Shown here: piece by piece, positions 1 through 6,413 of the stretch
Position numbering within the stretch: the stretch's first letter is position 1
Layout: the number at the start of each line of letters is the position of its first letter
Source of the DNA: Bacteroidaceae bacterium
Lineage (GTDB): Bacteria; Bacteroidota; Bacteroidia; Bacteroidales; Bacteroidaceae
Direction: 5' to 3'
Assembly: GCA_023227685.1 (NCBI GenBank)
Contig: JALNVG010000021.1
Coordinates: 1 to 20,913 of the forward strand
DNA: 20,913 nt
Made by a program: the position numbers and the translations under genes
The notes under the pieces: generated by a model
What the model saw: the letters and a program-made list of their open reading frames with translations, nothing else
Database searches by the model: none
Told to the model about the DNA's origin: nothing

Positions 1-1187
1 AGGAAATCAATAATTTTTCTATCGCTTTTTGTGCTTTTTAAATTATGAATATAATTAGAGTGTCTTTTATCGAAAGGGTAGAACCAGTTTTCTATTCTTA
101 AAAAGAAAGGAAAATGCTTCATGGAAGCAAAGGATGTCATATTTACGTCAGCACCTTCCATTTGCAAGTCATTGAGCATTTTAATTTTATCGCCAATTCC
201 CGATTTCTTTATTTTATCTTCCCAATCAGGATTCTTATCGTTTGATTCTTCGTCGGATTCTTCAATGCCAAGCTTATTGTTCGTGAAATTAGGCATGTTT
301 TTAATGACCTCTGGCATAATCTCATCTCTAATCTTTTTGTCTATTTTTTCTGTATCCTGGCAAAGTAGTATTTGTTTGTAGACGTTTAACAGGTCTCTCT
401 GAAAATAGGTGCTATCAGCCAAATCTTCAATCATTTCATCAAATTTGGAATATAAATTAAGGCGGTCTCTGTAAAGATGAAAAACGATGATTAGTCCTAC
501 AAGAGCGCGTTGACCGATCATTATGTTATCTTTACCATAAGCATTTCCAAGGAAGTAGATTTTGCGTTCGTCAAAACATTCCATTAGGCTTAGAGTGACA
601 GCGCTAACCAACAGACAAGCATCACTATTGGTAATTGCGCTTCTGATAGAAAGTTGTACTATATCTTCTGCCGCTCCTTTGTCATCAGGTGACCAGCAGG
701 TATTGATCCAAGTACGGGTGAACATTTGAGATAAGGTATCTTCGTGAGTTTTTAGTACATTATCTTCTTCTTTTTCAGAAACATCTTTACTCAACAATAA
801 GTCATCTTTGAAATCCTCCAAATTTTTGATCACGTCGTTGAGGCAAAATTTATTTGAAGAATTATATTCGGCATTTCTACGAGTGATATAGAAGAAATTA
901 GAAGAAGTTTTTTCCATTAACAGTACATGTGCCTGGTCGATTATGCTCCATACGTCAGTGATTAGTTTCTGATATAGACATTTGCGGTTGGGGTCAGTTG
1001 CATTTCCCTCCATATATTGCAACATTAAATTGTAAGAAGTATTGCAATTTTCGAGTTTAAGCGTCAGTTCGTAGTTCTGACATTGAGAAACAAATGTTTC
1101 TGAGACAAGTAGTGCCTCTTTCAATCTTTTGTTTTTTAGTAAGGATTGAATTTTGTCATAAGTATCTTTAATCTCTTTTTCGCTCAT
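1..1187 (-). CDS. Helical (possibly TPR-like) protein of unknown function, 3' end outside window
   Basis: An open frame on the minus strand begins with ATG at 1187 (MSEKEIKDTYDKI...) and runs without a stop through 395 codons to the window edge, so the C-terminus is missing. The visible part is charged and rich in Leu, Lys, Glu and Asn, has no signal peptide or membrane segment, and the N-terminal 100 residues look like paired amphipathic helices, as in tetratricopeptide-type repeats. I see no catalytic motif. An acidic stretch (about residues 337-347, EESDEESNDK) may be a linker. It lies 81 bases downstream of pgk on the same strand, but a strong terminator lies between them. I infer a cytoplasmic, perhaps scaffold-like protein. 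The TPR assignment is a guess from helix pattern, while the reading frame itself is well supported. Confidence 0.75.
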   Translation of the reverse strand, partial: MSEKEIKDTYDKIQSLLKNKRLKEALLVSETFVSQCQNYELTLKLENCNTSYNLMLQYMEGNATDPNRKCLYQKLITDVWSIIDQAHVLLMEKTSSNFFYITRRNAEYNSSNKFCLNDVIKNLEDFKDDLLLSKDVSEKEEDNVLKTHEDTLSQMFTRTWINTCWSPDDKGAAEDIVQLSIRSAITNSDACLLVSAVTLSLMECFDERKIYFLGNAYGKDNIMIGQRALVGLIIVFHLYRDRLNLYSKFDEMIEDLADSTYFQRDLLNVYKQILLCQDTEKIDKKIRDEIMPEVIKNMPNFTNNKLGIEESDEESNDKNPDWEDKIKKSGIGDKIKMLNDLQMEGADVNMTSFASMKHFPFFLRIENWFYPFDKRHSNYIHNLKSTKSDRKIIDF

Positions 1188-1204
1188 GTCTTTTTCTTTT
1201 AGTG

Positions 1205-1243
1205 AAAAATTAGAGGCAACCTTTTATAAGAGGCTGCCTCTAA
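1205..1243 (-). terminator. Rho-independent terminator of pgk
   Basis: Arms TTAGAGGCA (1210-1218) and TGCCTCTAA (1235-1243) form a perfect 9-bp stem. The intervening CCTTTTATAAGAGG can pair further after one mismatch. Read on the minus strand, the hairpin is followed at once by five T residues (1209-1205). It starts 25 bases past the pgk stop codon and ends 18 bases before the next minus-strand start codon. Confidence 0.85.
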
Positions 1244-1268
1244 AGGTATATTTATCGAAACAGTTTCT

Positions 1269-2525
1269 TTATTTTTCAATTGCAGCGATGCCGGGAAGAA
1301 CTTTTCCTTCGATAGCTTCAAGTAGTGCGCCTCCGCCAGTTGATACGTAAGATACACCCTTACCTAAATTGAATTTATTGACACAGGCAACTGAGTCACC
1401 ACCGCCAACTAACGAGAATGCTCCGTTTTTCGTAGCCTCAACGATTGCTTCACCTACTGAACGTGAGCCATGTGTGAAGTTATCGAATTCGAAGACACCT
1501 GTTGGTCCGTTCCATAAAATAGTTTTTGATTCTTTGATAACTTTTGCAAAAATCTCTTCAGTTTTAGGGCCGATATCCAAACCTTCCCATTCGTCAGGAA
1601 TTTCATTGACAGCACAGAATCTTGTGTGCGCATCGTTCGAAAAAGAATCGGCAATTTTAGCATCAACAGCTAATACGATGTTTACACCTTTTTCTTTCGC
1701 TTTTTTTAGAAGATCGAGGGCTAAGTCGAGTTTGTCATCTTCACAGATAGATAAACCTATTTTGCCACCTTTAGCTTTAGTGAAAGTGTAAGTCATACCG
1801 CCGGTGATAATCAAATTATCAACCTTATTTAATAAGTTGTCGATAATTTCAATTTTTGAAGAGACTTTTGATCCTCCCATAATAGCAGTGAAAGGGCGAT
1901 GAATGTCATTTAAAATTTTGTTGACTGCCTTGACTTCTTTTTCCATTAGATAGCCGAACATTTTGTGGTCAACATCGAAGTAACTGGCAATCAATGCTGT
2001 AGAAGCATGTGCACGGTGAGCAGTTCCGAATGCATCATTTACATAACAATCAGCATATGAAGCCAATTTCTTAGTAAATGCCTTCTGACTTTCTTTGACT
2101 GCTTTTTTAGCAGCTGCTTTTTCTTCGTCACTTGCATCGTTGGCTATGAAAGGTTTTCCTTGTTCTTCAGCATAAAAGCGAAGGTTCTCTAGTAGTAGAA
2201 CTTCACCCGGTTTCAAAGCTGCAGTTTTTTCTGCGGCCTCATTACCCATACAGTCGTTTGCAAATTGTACGTCAACACCTAGTAATTCGGAAACATGTTT
2301 GATGATATGTTTTAGTGAGAATTTGTCGGCAGGACCTTTTGGACGGCCCAAGTGTGAGCCAATAATGATACTACCACCATCTGCAAGGATCTTCTTTAGT
2401 GTAGGAAGAGCTGCACGAATACGTGTGTCGTCTGTAATGTTGAAGTTCTCGTCCAAAGGTACATTGAAGTCCACGCGGACAAATGCCTTTTTACCGGCGA
2501 AATTGAATTTGTCAATTGTTTGCAT
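1269..2525 (-). CDS. pgk: Phosphoglycerate kinase
   Basis: This cytoplasmic glycolytic enzyme transfers the acyl phosphate of 1,3-bisphosphoglycerate to ADP, giving ATP and 3-phosphoglycerate. The family signature RVDFNVPLD is at residues 17-25, GSHLGRP at 56-62 and NDAFGTAHRAH at 163-173. MGGSKVSSKI near 216 begins the nucleotide domain, followed by WNGPTGVFE near 338 and the GGGDS loop near 375. At 418 residues it is about 20 longer than compact bacterial enzymes. The extra length lies between LLENLRF (111-117) and YVNDAFG (161-167), which holds a Lys/Glu/Ala-rich insertion. The ATG at 2525 is the only start that puts the first conserved motif at its usual depth. The gene is transcribed alone: a -7 promoter match lies upstream and a clear terminator downstream. 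The identification is essentially certain. Confidence 0.98.
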   Translation of the reverse strand: MQTIDKFNFAGKKAFVRVDFNVPLDENFNITDDTRIRAALPTLKKILADGGSIIIGSHLGRPKGPADKFSLKHIIKHVSELLGVDVQFANDCMGNEAAEKTAALKPGEVLLLENLRFYAEEQGKPFIANDASDEEKAAAKKAVKESQKAFTKKLASYADCYVNDAFGTAHRAHASTALIASYFDVDHKMFGYLMEKEVKAVNKILNDIHRPFTAIMGGSKVSSKIEIIDNLLNKVDNLIITGGMTYTFTKAKGGKIGLSICEDDKLDLALDLLKKAKEKGVNIVLAVDAKIADSFSNDAHTRFCAVNEIPDEWEGLDIGPKTEEIFAKVIKESKTILWNGPTGVFEFDNFTHGSRSVGEAIVEATKNGAFSLVGGGDSVACVNKFNLGKGVSYVSTGGGALLEAIEGKVLPGIAAIEK

Positions 2526-2571
2526 AATACTTTATTTTTTAAAAGTTCATTTTGCTTAGTTATATATACTG

Positions 2572-2579
2572 CAAAAATA
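2572..2579 (-). promoter_or_regulatory. Candidate -7 element for pgk
   Basis: On the minus strand this reads TATTTTTG, an exact match to the Bacteroidota -7 consensus TAnnTTTG, about 47 bases upstream of the pgk ATG. No good TTTG -33 box is visible at the usual spacing; TTATG about 20 bases further upstream is the nearest. The role is inferred from consensus and position. Confidence 0.5.
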
Positions 2580-2797
2580 CGATATTTTTTCTGTTTACTC
2601 ATAATAAAAGTATGATTTTTCTTTGAAAAGTACAGGTGATGTTAGCTTTTATTAAAAAGGAAAGTCGGTTGGTGGTGTACCCCTTTGTCTTGAATTTTAG
2701 TTTTTGTAATTGTTATTAAATTTATTATAAAGATACTTATTTCTTAATGCTAAATAATACGTTTTTCTTATTGACAAATTAAAACGAAATGCTTTTC

Positions 2798-2832
2798 TTT
2801 GTATTGTGATAGTTCAGCACAGCTGTTTGTGC
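2798..2832 (+). promoter_or_regulatory. Candidate promoter and operator of the GntR gene
   Basis: TTTG at 2798-2801 matches the Bacteroidota -33 box. After a 20-base spacer comes GCTGTTTG (2822-2829), which keeps the TTTG half of the -7 consensus but lacks the leading TA. An inverted repeat, GCACA (2817-2821) and TGTGC (2828-2832) with a 6-base spacer, sits over this -7 position. A site there could be bound by the regulator encoded just downstream. This is an inference from position only. Confidence 0.3.
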
Positions 2833-2852
2833 GAAAAATAAATAAGCATCGT

Positions 2853-3833
2853 ATGAAAATAAACTTTGGGCATCAAACTACAAAAGTCAAGCAATTGGCT
2901 GATAAAATAGGCTTGGATATTTCTATGGGGGTACTAAAACCGGGAGCACTTTTGCCTTCAATCAACAAACTTAGTACTTCGTATGAAGTTTCTCGTGATA
3001 CGGTTTTTAAAGCTTTTCTTGATTTAAAGGAGCGAGGGATGATTGATTCCACACCGGGAAAGGGCTATTACGTCGTGAGTAAACTAAAAAACGTATTGTT
3101 ATTACTTGATGAATTTTCGCCATTTAAAGAAGAGCTGTATACTAGTTTTGCTAATCGTCTCTCTCTGCATTATAAGGTTGATTTATTGTTTCATCAATAT
3201 AGTGAACGATTATTTAATACTATAATCCGTGAGTCGGTAGGGCGGTATAATAAGTATATTGTGATGAATTTTGATAATGAGAAGTTTTCTTTACAACTTA
3301 ATAAGATATCTCCTTCCAAATTGCTTCTGCTTGATTTTGGAAAGTTTGATAAAGGTGATTTTTCCTATGTATGCCAGGATTTCGATGCCGGTTTTTATCA
3401 TGCTTTGCAATCCTTGTCTGAACGCATGATGAAGTATCAAAAAATAGTTTTTTTGTTGGCAAAGGATTCCAAACATCCGCATAGTAGTTGTGATTATTTT
3501 AAGAAGTTTTGTGCCGATCTGGAAATTTGTGGAGAAGTTGCAGATAATATTGATAATTTGAAAATTTGTAAAGGTGAAGCCTATATTGTGATTCGTCAAT
3601 CAGATGTGGTGAATATTATAAAAAGAAGTCGTTTGCAAGGCTTAAAATGTGGTATTGATTTCGGATTGCTTGCCTATAATGATATTCCAGCTTATGAAGT
3701 GATTGATCAAGGTATTACAGCATTAAGTATTGATTGGGAAAAGATGGGGGCAAGAGCTGCCGCATTTGTTATTGATGGAAAACCGATGCAAATTTATCTG
3801 CCTACGGAAGTTCGCTTGAGGGCCTCACTGTAG
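2853..3833 (+). CDS. GntR-family transcriptional regulator with LacI-like sensor domain
   Basis: The N-terminal 75 residues form a GntR-type winged helix: the LLPSINKLSTSYEVSRDTVF segment (residues 33-52) is the helix-turn-helix and ERGMIDSTPGKGYYV (60-74) is the wing. Residues about 78-320 look like a periplasmic-binding-protein/LacI-type effector domain. Its C-terminal GLLAYNDIPAYEVIDQGIT and WEKMGARAAAF segments resemble the equivalent parts of LacI proteins. This architecture is common in Bacteroides sugar regulators and usually senses a sugar or sugar phosphate. The ligand is unknown here. I chose ATG 2853 (326 residues, MKINFGHQTT...) because the HTH alignment begins there. An upstream in-frame start at 2799 would add 18 residues of poor quality that overlap the candidate promoter. 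It diverges from pgk and converges on nth. Confidence 0.88.
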   Translation: MKINFGHQTTKVKQLADKIGLDISMGVLKPGALLPSINKLSTSYEVSRDTVFKAFLDLKERGMIDSTPGKGYYVVSKLKNVLLLLDEFSPFKEELYTSFANRLSLHYKVDLLFHQYSERLFNTIIRESVGRYNKYIVMNFDNEKFSLQLNKISPSKLLLLDFGKFDKGDFSYVCQDFDAGFYHALQSLSERMMKYQKIVFLLAKDSKHPHSSCDYFKKFCADLEICGEVADNIDNLKICKGEAYIVIRQSDVVNIIKRSRLQGLKCGIDFGLLAYNDIPAYEVIDQGITALSIDWEKMGARAAAFVIDGKPMQIYLPTEVRLRASL

Positions 3834-3843
3834 CTTTAGTGAG
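3824..3843. terminator. Weak hairpin at the GntR/nth convergent junction
   Basis: Arms CTCACT (3824-3829) and AGTGAG (3838-3843) enclose an 8-base loop that contains the GntR stop codon. The downstream plus-strand sequence is T-rich but has no clean T tract, so termination activity is doubtful. The two genes are only 26 bases apart end to end. Confidence 0.3.
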
Positions 3844-3859
3844 CAGGTTTATCTATTTA

Positions 3860-4543
3860 TTAAGGTTGTACTTTTGAATTATTTTCATTTGTTTTTTTTA
3901 TCTGATAAGTTTTATGAAAGTCTTTGCATAAAAAATTTAATCCGCAGATTTCGCATTTCGGCTTTCGTGAAATGCAGGTGTATCTTCCATGCAGTATGAG
4001 CCAATGATGAGCATCAGGTATATATTTGTCCGGTATGTTTTTTGTAAGTTCCTTTTCAACGCTTAATGGAGTTGTACATTTGTCCGATACCAATCCGATG
4101 CGGTGACTTACACGAAACACATGTGTATCAACAGCCATTGTGGCTTTATGAAAGATGACAGCTTGAATTACGTTAGCAGTTTTTCTTCCAACCCCAGGCA
4201 GTTTAGTCAAGTCATCCAGATTATCGGGTACTGTACTGTTGAATTCCTTCACTAACATCTTAGCCATACCAACTAAGTGTTGTGCTTTGCTGTTAGGGTA
4301 GGAGATGCTTTTTATATAGGTGAATACCTCATCTGGAGAACTGGCAGCCAGCACTTCCGGTATAGAGAAAGATTCAAAGAGTGCCGGCGTGATCATATTG
4401 ACCCGTTTGTCCGTGCATTGTGCAGAAAGAATAACGGCTATTAATAATTGAAACGGATTATTGTAATGTAATTCCGTTTTTGGCATAGGCATATTTTCGC
4501 TAAACCAGGCAATCATTTTCTCGTATCTTTCTTTTTTTGTCAT
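3860..4543 (-). CDS. nth: Endonuclease III (base-excision DNA glycosylase/AP lyase)
   Basis: This enzyme removes oxidised pyrimidines from DNA and cuts the resulting abasic site. The helix-hairpin-helix LPGVGRKTANVI lies at residues 115-126 with catalytic Lys121, and the catalytic Asp139 is in VDTHVFRV. The [4Fe-4S] ligands follow the exact endonuclease III spacing C-X6-C-X2-C-X5-C (Cys190, 197, 200, 206). The length of 227 is a little over the usual 210-220; the extra part is a polar C-terminal tail. ATG 4543 places the N-terminus as in the family. It starts 42 bases downstream of the pheS stop codon with no terminator between, so the two are probably co-transcribed from the pheS promoter. 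Confidence 0.96.
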   Translation of the reverse strand: MTKKERYEKMIAWFSENMPMPKTELHYNNPFQLLIAVILSAQCTDKRVNMITPALFESFSIPEVLAASSPDEVFTYIKSISYPNSKAQHLVGMAKMLVKEFNSTVPDNLDDLTKLPGVGRKTANVIQAVIFHKATMAVDTHVFRVSHRIGLVSDKCTTPLSVEKELTKNIPDKYIPDAHHWLILHGRYTCISRKPKCEICGLNFLCKDFHKTYQIKKTNENNSKVQP

Positions 4544-4585
4544 CTCTTATATAGGATATTCTATAAAAGGAATATAGTTTAGAAA

Positions 4586-5605
4586 TTAATATGCATTTTC
4601 AAATTCTTTCAAGAAACGGGTATCATTTTCAGAGAACATGCGTAAATCCTTAACCTGATATTTTAGATTTGTGATGCGTTCAATGCCCATTCCCAGAGCA
4701 TACCCTGTATATACTTTACTATCAATGCCGTTTAAATCCAACACATTCGGGTCAACCATTCCGCAACCTAAAATTTCAACCCAGCCGGTATGTTTACAAA
4801 AAGCACAACCCTTACCGCCACAGATATTACAAGAGATATCCATCTCTGCGCTTGGTTCTGTAAACGGAAAATAAGATGGGCGTAAGCGAATTTTTGTATC
4901 TGTGCCGAACATTTCTTTTGCAAAGAGTAGCAAAACTTGTTTCAAATCGGTAAATGAGACATTTTTATCTATGTAGAGGGCTTCTACTTGATGGAAGAAG
5001 CAATGTGCACGTGCGCTGATAGCTTCATTACGGTAAACGCGTCCGGGGCAGATAATACGGATAGGTGGTTTGCTCGTTTCCATTACGCGGCTTTGTACAG
5101 AAGAAGTATGAGTACGAAGCACAATGTCCGGTTTCGATTCGATAAAGAAAGTATCTTGCATATCGCGTGCCGGATGATCGGGCGGAAAGTTAAGAGCAGA
5201 AAAAACATGCCAATCGTCTTCAACTTCCGGACCTTCAGCTATGGTGAATCCCAAACGGGCAAAGATCTCGATGATTTCATTTCTTACAATCGAAATAGGG
5301 TGCCGTGTTCCTAAAGAGATAGGATAAGACGAACGTGTTAAATCCAATTCTTCTTCGCTGTTGTCTTTTTCATCGAGCTCATTCTTCATCTTATCGATGA
5401 TGTCCTGTGCTTTTGTTTTCAATTCGTTGAGTTTCATGCCGACTTCTCTTTTTTGATCGGTAGGAATTCTACGAAAATCATTCATTAATTCGTTGATTTC
5501 TCCTTTTTTACTTAAGTATTTGTTTCGGAGATTCTTTAGTTCTTCAAGATTTGAAGCGTGCATGTTTTCTACTTCTTCCAGCAGTTTCTGAATTTTATCT
5601 AACAT
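4586..5605 (-). CDS. pheS: Phenylalanyl-tRNA synthetase alpha subunit
   Basis: This is the catalytic alpha subunit of the alpha2-beta2 enzyme that charges tRNA-Phe. An N-terminal coiled coil (residues about 1-85) for tRNA contact precedes the class II core. Motif 2 is in GRVYRNEAISARAHCFFHQ and motif 3 in YALGMGIERI. The core also holds a four-cysteine knuckle, CNICGGKGCAFC, as found in many PheS proteins. I chose ATG 5605 (MLDKIQKLLEEV..., 339 residues, the normal family length). An in-frame ATG at 5656 would add 17 residues and would cover the candidate -7 box. No pheT is next to it; the beta subunit must lie elsewhere. nth follows on the same strand. Confidence 0.97.
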   Translation of the reverse strand: MLDKIQKLLEEVENMHASNLEELKNLRNKYLSKKGEINELMNDFRRIPTDQKREVGMKLNELKTKAQDIIDKMKNELDEKDNSEEELDLTRSSYPISLGTRHPISIVRNEIIEIFARLGFTIAEGPEVEDDWHVFSALNFPPDHPARDMQDTFFIESKPDIVLRTHTSSVQSRVMETSKPPIRIICPGRVYRNEAISARAHCFFHQVEALYIDKNVSFTDLKQVLLLFAKEMFGTDTKIRLRPSYFPFTEPSAEMDISCNICGGKGCAFCKHTGWVEILGCGMVDPNVLDLNGIDSKVYTGYALGMGIERITNLKYQVKDLRMFSENDTRFLKEFENAY

Positions 5606-5645
5606 AATTATCGAAGTGTTATTATTCTTTTCAATTAAAACAATG

Positions 5646-5653
5646 CAAAGATA
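5646..5653 (-). promoter_or_regulatory. Candidate -7 element for pheS-nth
   Basis: The minus strand reads TATCTTTG, an exact TAnnTTTG match, about 41 bases upstream of the pheS ATG at 5605. The -33 region is poor, with only A/T-rich sequence. Its position supports the shorter pheS start. Confidence 0.5.
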
Positions 5654-5728
5654 CAATTTTATCTTTTACTTTTTTATTCTTATTCCTATATTTTTAAGAA
5701 TAACCCCGTGTCTTTCATAAAAAAATAA

Positions 5729-5736
5729 TAATTTTG
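5729..5736 (+). promoter_or_regulatory. Candidate -7 element for ruvC
   Basis: TAATTTTG matches TAnnTTTG exactly and lies 47 bases upstream of the ruvC TTG start codon. No convincing -33 TTTG is present at 19-21 bases spacing. The predicted transcript would begin close to the palindrome at 5744-5757. Confidence 0.45.
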
Positions 5737-5743
5737 CAGGCAA

Positions 5744-5757
5744 GGTATATATATACC
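5744..5757. repeat. Perfect 14-bp palindrome in the ruvC leader
   Basis: GGTATATATATACC is its own reverse complement. It begins 7 bases after the candidate -7 box and ends 26 bases before the ruvC start codon, so it would lie at or just after the transcription start. It could be an operator or simply an AT-rich chance palindrome. Confidence 0.6.
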
Positions 5758-5783
5758 GAGGTGAAAATAAGGCAGAAAGAACA

Positions 5784-6350
5784 TTGATAAAATCGGTTAA
5801 AGAAAAGATTATATTAGGTATTGATCCCGGTACGACCATTATGGGATACGGAGTGATTCGTGTTGTTGGTACGAAACCGGAAATGGTTGCTATGGGGATT
5901 ATTGATTTGCGTAAGTTTGCCAATCAATATCTCAAGCTGAGGCAGATTCATGAGCGTATGTACAGTTTGTTGGATAGTTATTTACCTGATGAAGTTGCTA
6001 TCGAAGCTCCTTTCTTTGGGAAAAATATACAGTCAATGTTAAAATTGGGCAGAGCTCAAGGGGTAGCGATGGCAGTGGCTTTGAGTCGCGATATACCCAT
6101 TACCGAATATGCACCGTTAAAGATAAAGATGGCTATCACGGGCAAAGGGCAGGCTACTAAAGAGCAAGTTGCCGATATGTTGCAACGTCTGCTTCATTTG
6201 TCAAAAGAAGAGATGCCCACTTTTATGGATGCCACTGATGCACTTGGAGCAGCTTACTGTCATTTTCTTCAGATGGGGCACTTGAATACGGACAGCAAAT
6301 ATAACAGTTGGAAGGACTTTATAGCCAAGAATCCCAAAAGGATTAAATGA
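5784..6350 (+). CDS. ruvC: Holliday-junction resolvase RuvC (TTG start)
   Basis: RuvC is a dimeric endonuclease that cuts Holliday junctions during recombination and repair, working with the RuvAB branch-migration motor. All four acidic catalytic residues are visible: Asp14 in GIDPGT, Glu74 in AIEAPFFGKN, and Asp149 and Asp152 in MDATDALGAAYCH. The length of 188 residues is normal for the family. The first usable codon before the catalytic IILGIDPG strand is TTG at 5784. Reading back in frame, no ATG or GTG occurs before the stop at 5718-5720. Upstream Shine-Dalgarno-like GAGG (5758-5761) is too distant to serve this start well. ruvAB are not nearby. The pullulanase gene follows 63 bases later on the same strand and may be co-transcribed. 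Confidence 0.95.
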   Translation: MIKSVKEKIILGIDPGTTIMGYGVIRVVGTKPEMVAMGIIDLRKFANQYLKLRQIHERMYSLLDSYLPDEVAIEAPFFGKNIQSMLKLGRAQGVAMAVALSRDIPITEYAPLKIKMAITGKGQATKEQVADMLQRLLHLSKEEMPTFMDATDALGAAYCHFLQMGHLNTDSKYNSWKDFIAKNPKRIK

Positions 6351-6413
6351 AAAATGAATGATTAAATGAATAAAAATTGATAGATGATTTTCTGGAATTG
6401 GAGATAAATTTTA

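Larger units (their letters stand above)
2526..2852. other. Divergent intergenic region between pgk and the GntR gene
   Basis: These 327 bases carry no credible gene: both strands are broken by frequent stops and no RNA gene fold is apparent. The region is strongly AT-rich except for a short GGTTGGTGGTGTACCCC stretch near 2678-2694. It holds the candidate pgk -7 box at 2572-2579 and, at the right side, a candidate promoter with an inverted repeat for the GntR gene at 2798-2832. I see nothing specific between about 2605 and 2790. Confidence 0.7.

Noticed and set aside
482..488. Unusual region IV (YISCHDD, protein residues 482-488 of pulA, encoded near 7857-7877) lacking the common NHD triad start
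   Set aside because: Type I pullulanases commonly have Ser-x-His-Asp here, so this is within family variation and the catalytic His-Asp is present.
1369..1791. A 140-codon open frame on the plus strand inside pgk
   Set aside because: It is the antisense shadow of conserved pgk codons; composition is Ser/Pro-rich with no family resemblance.
4586..5605. pheS without pheT as a sign of gene loss
   Set aside because: Separate pheS and pheT genes are common outside the Proteobacteria and Firmicutes, as I recall also in Bacteroidota, so the isolation is not by itself unusual.
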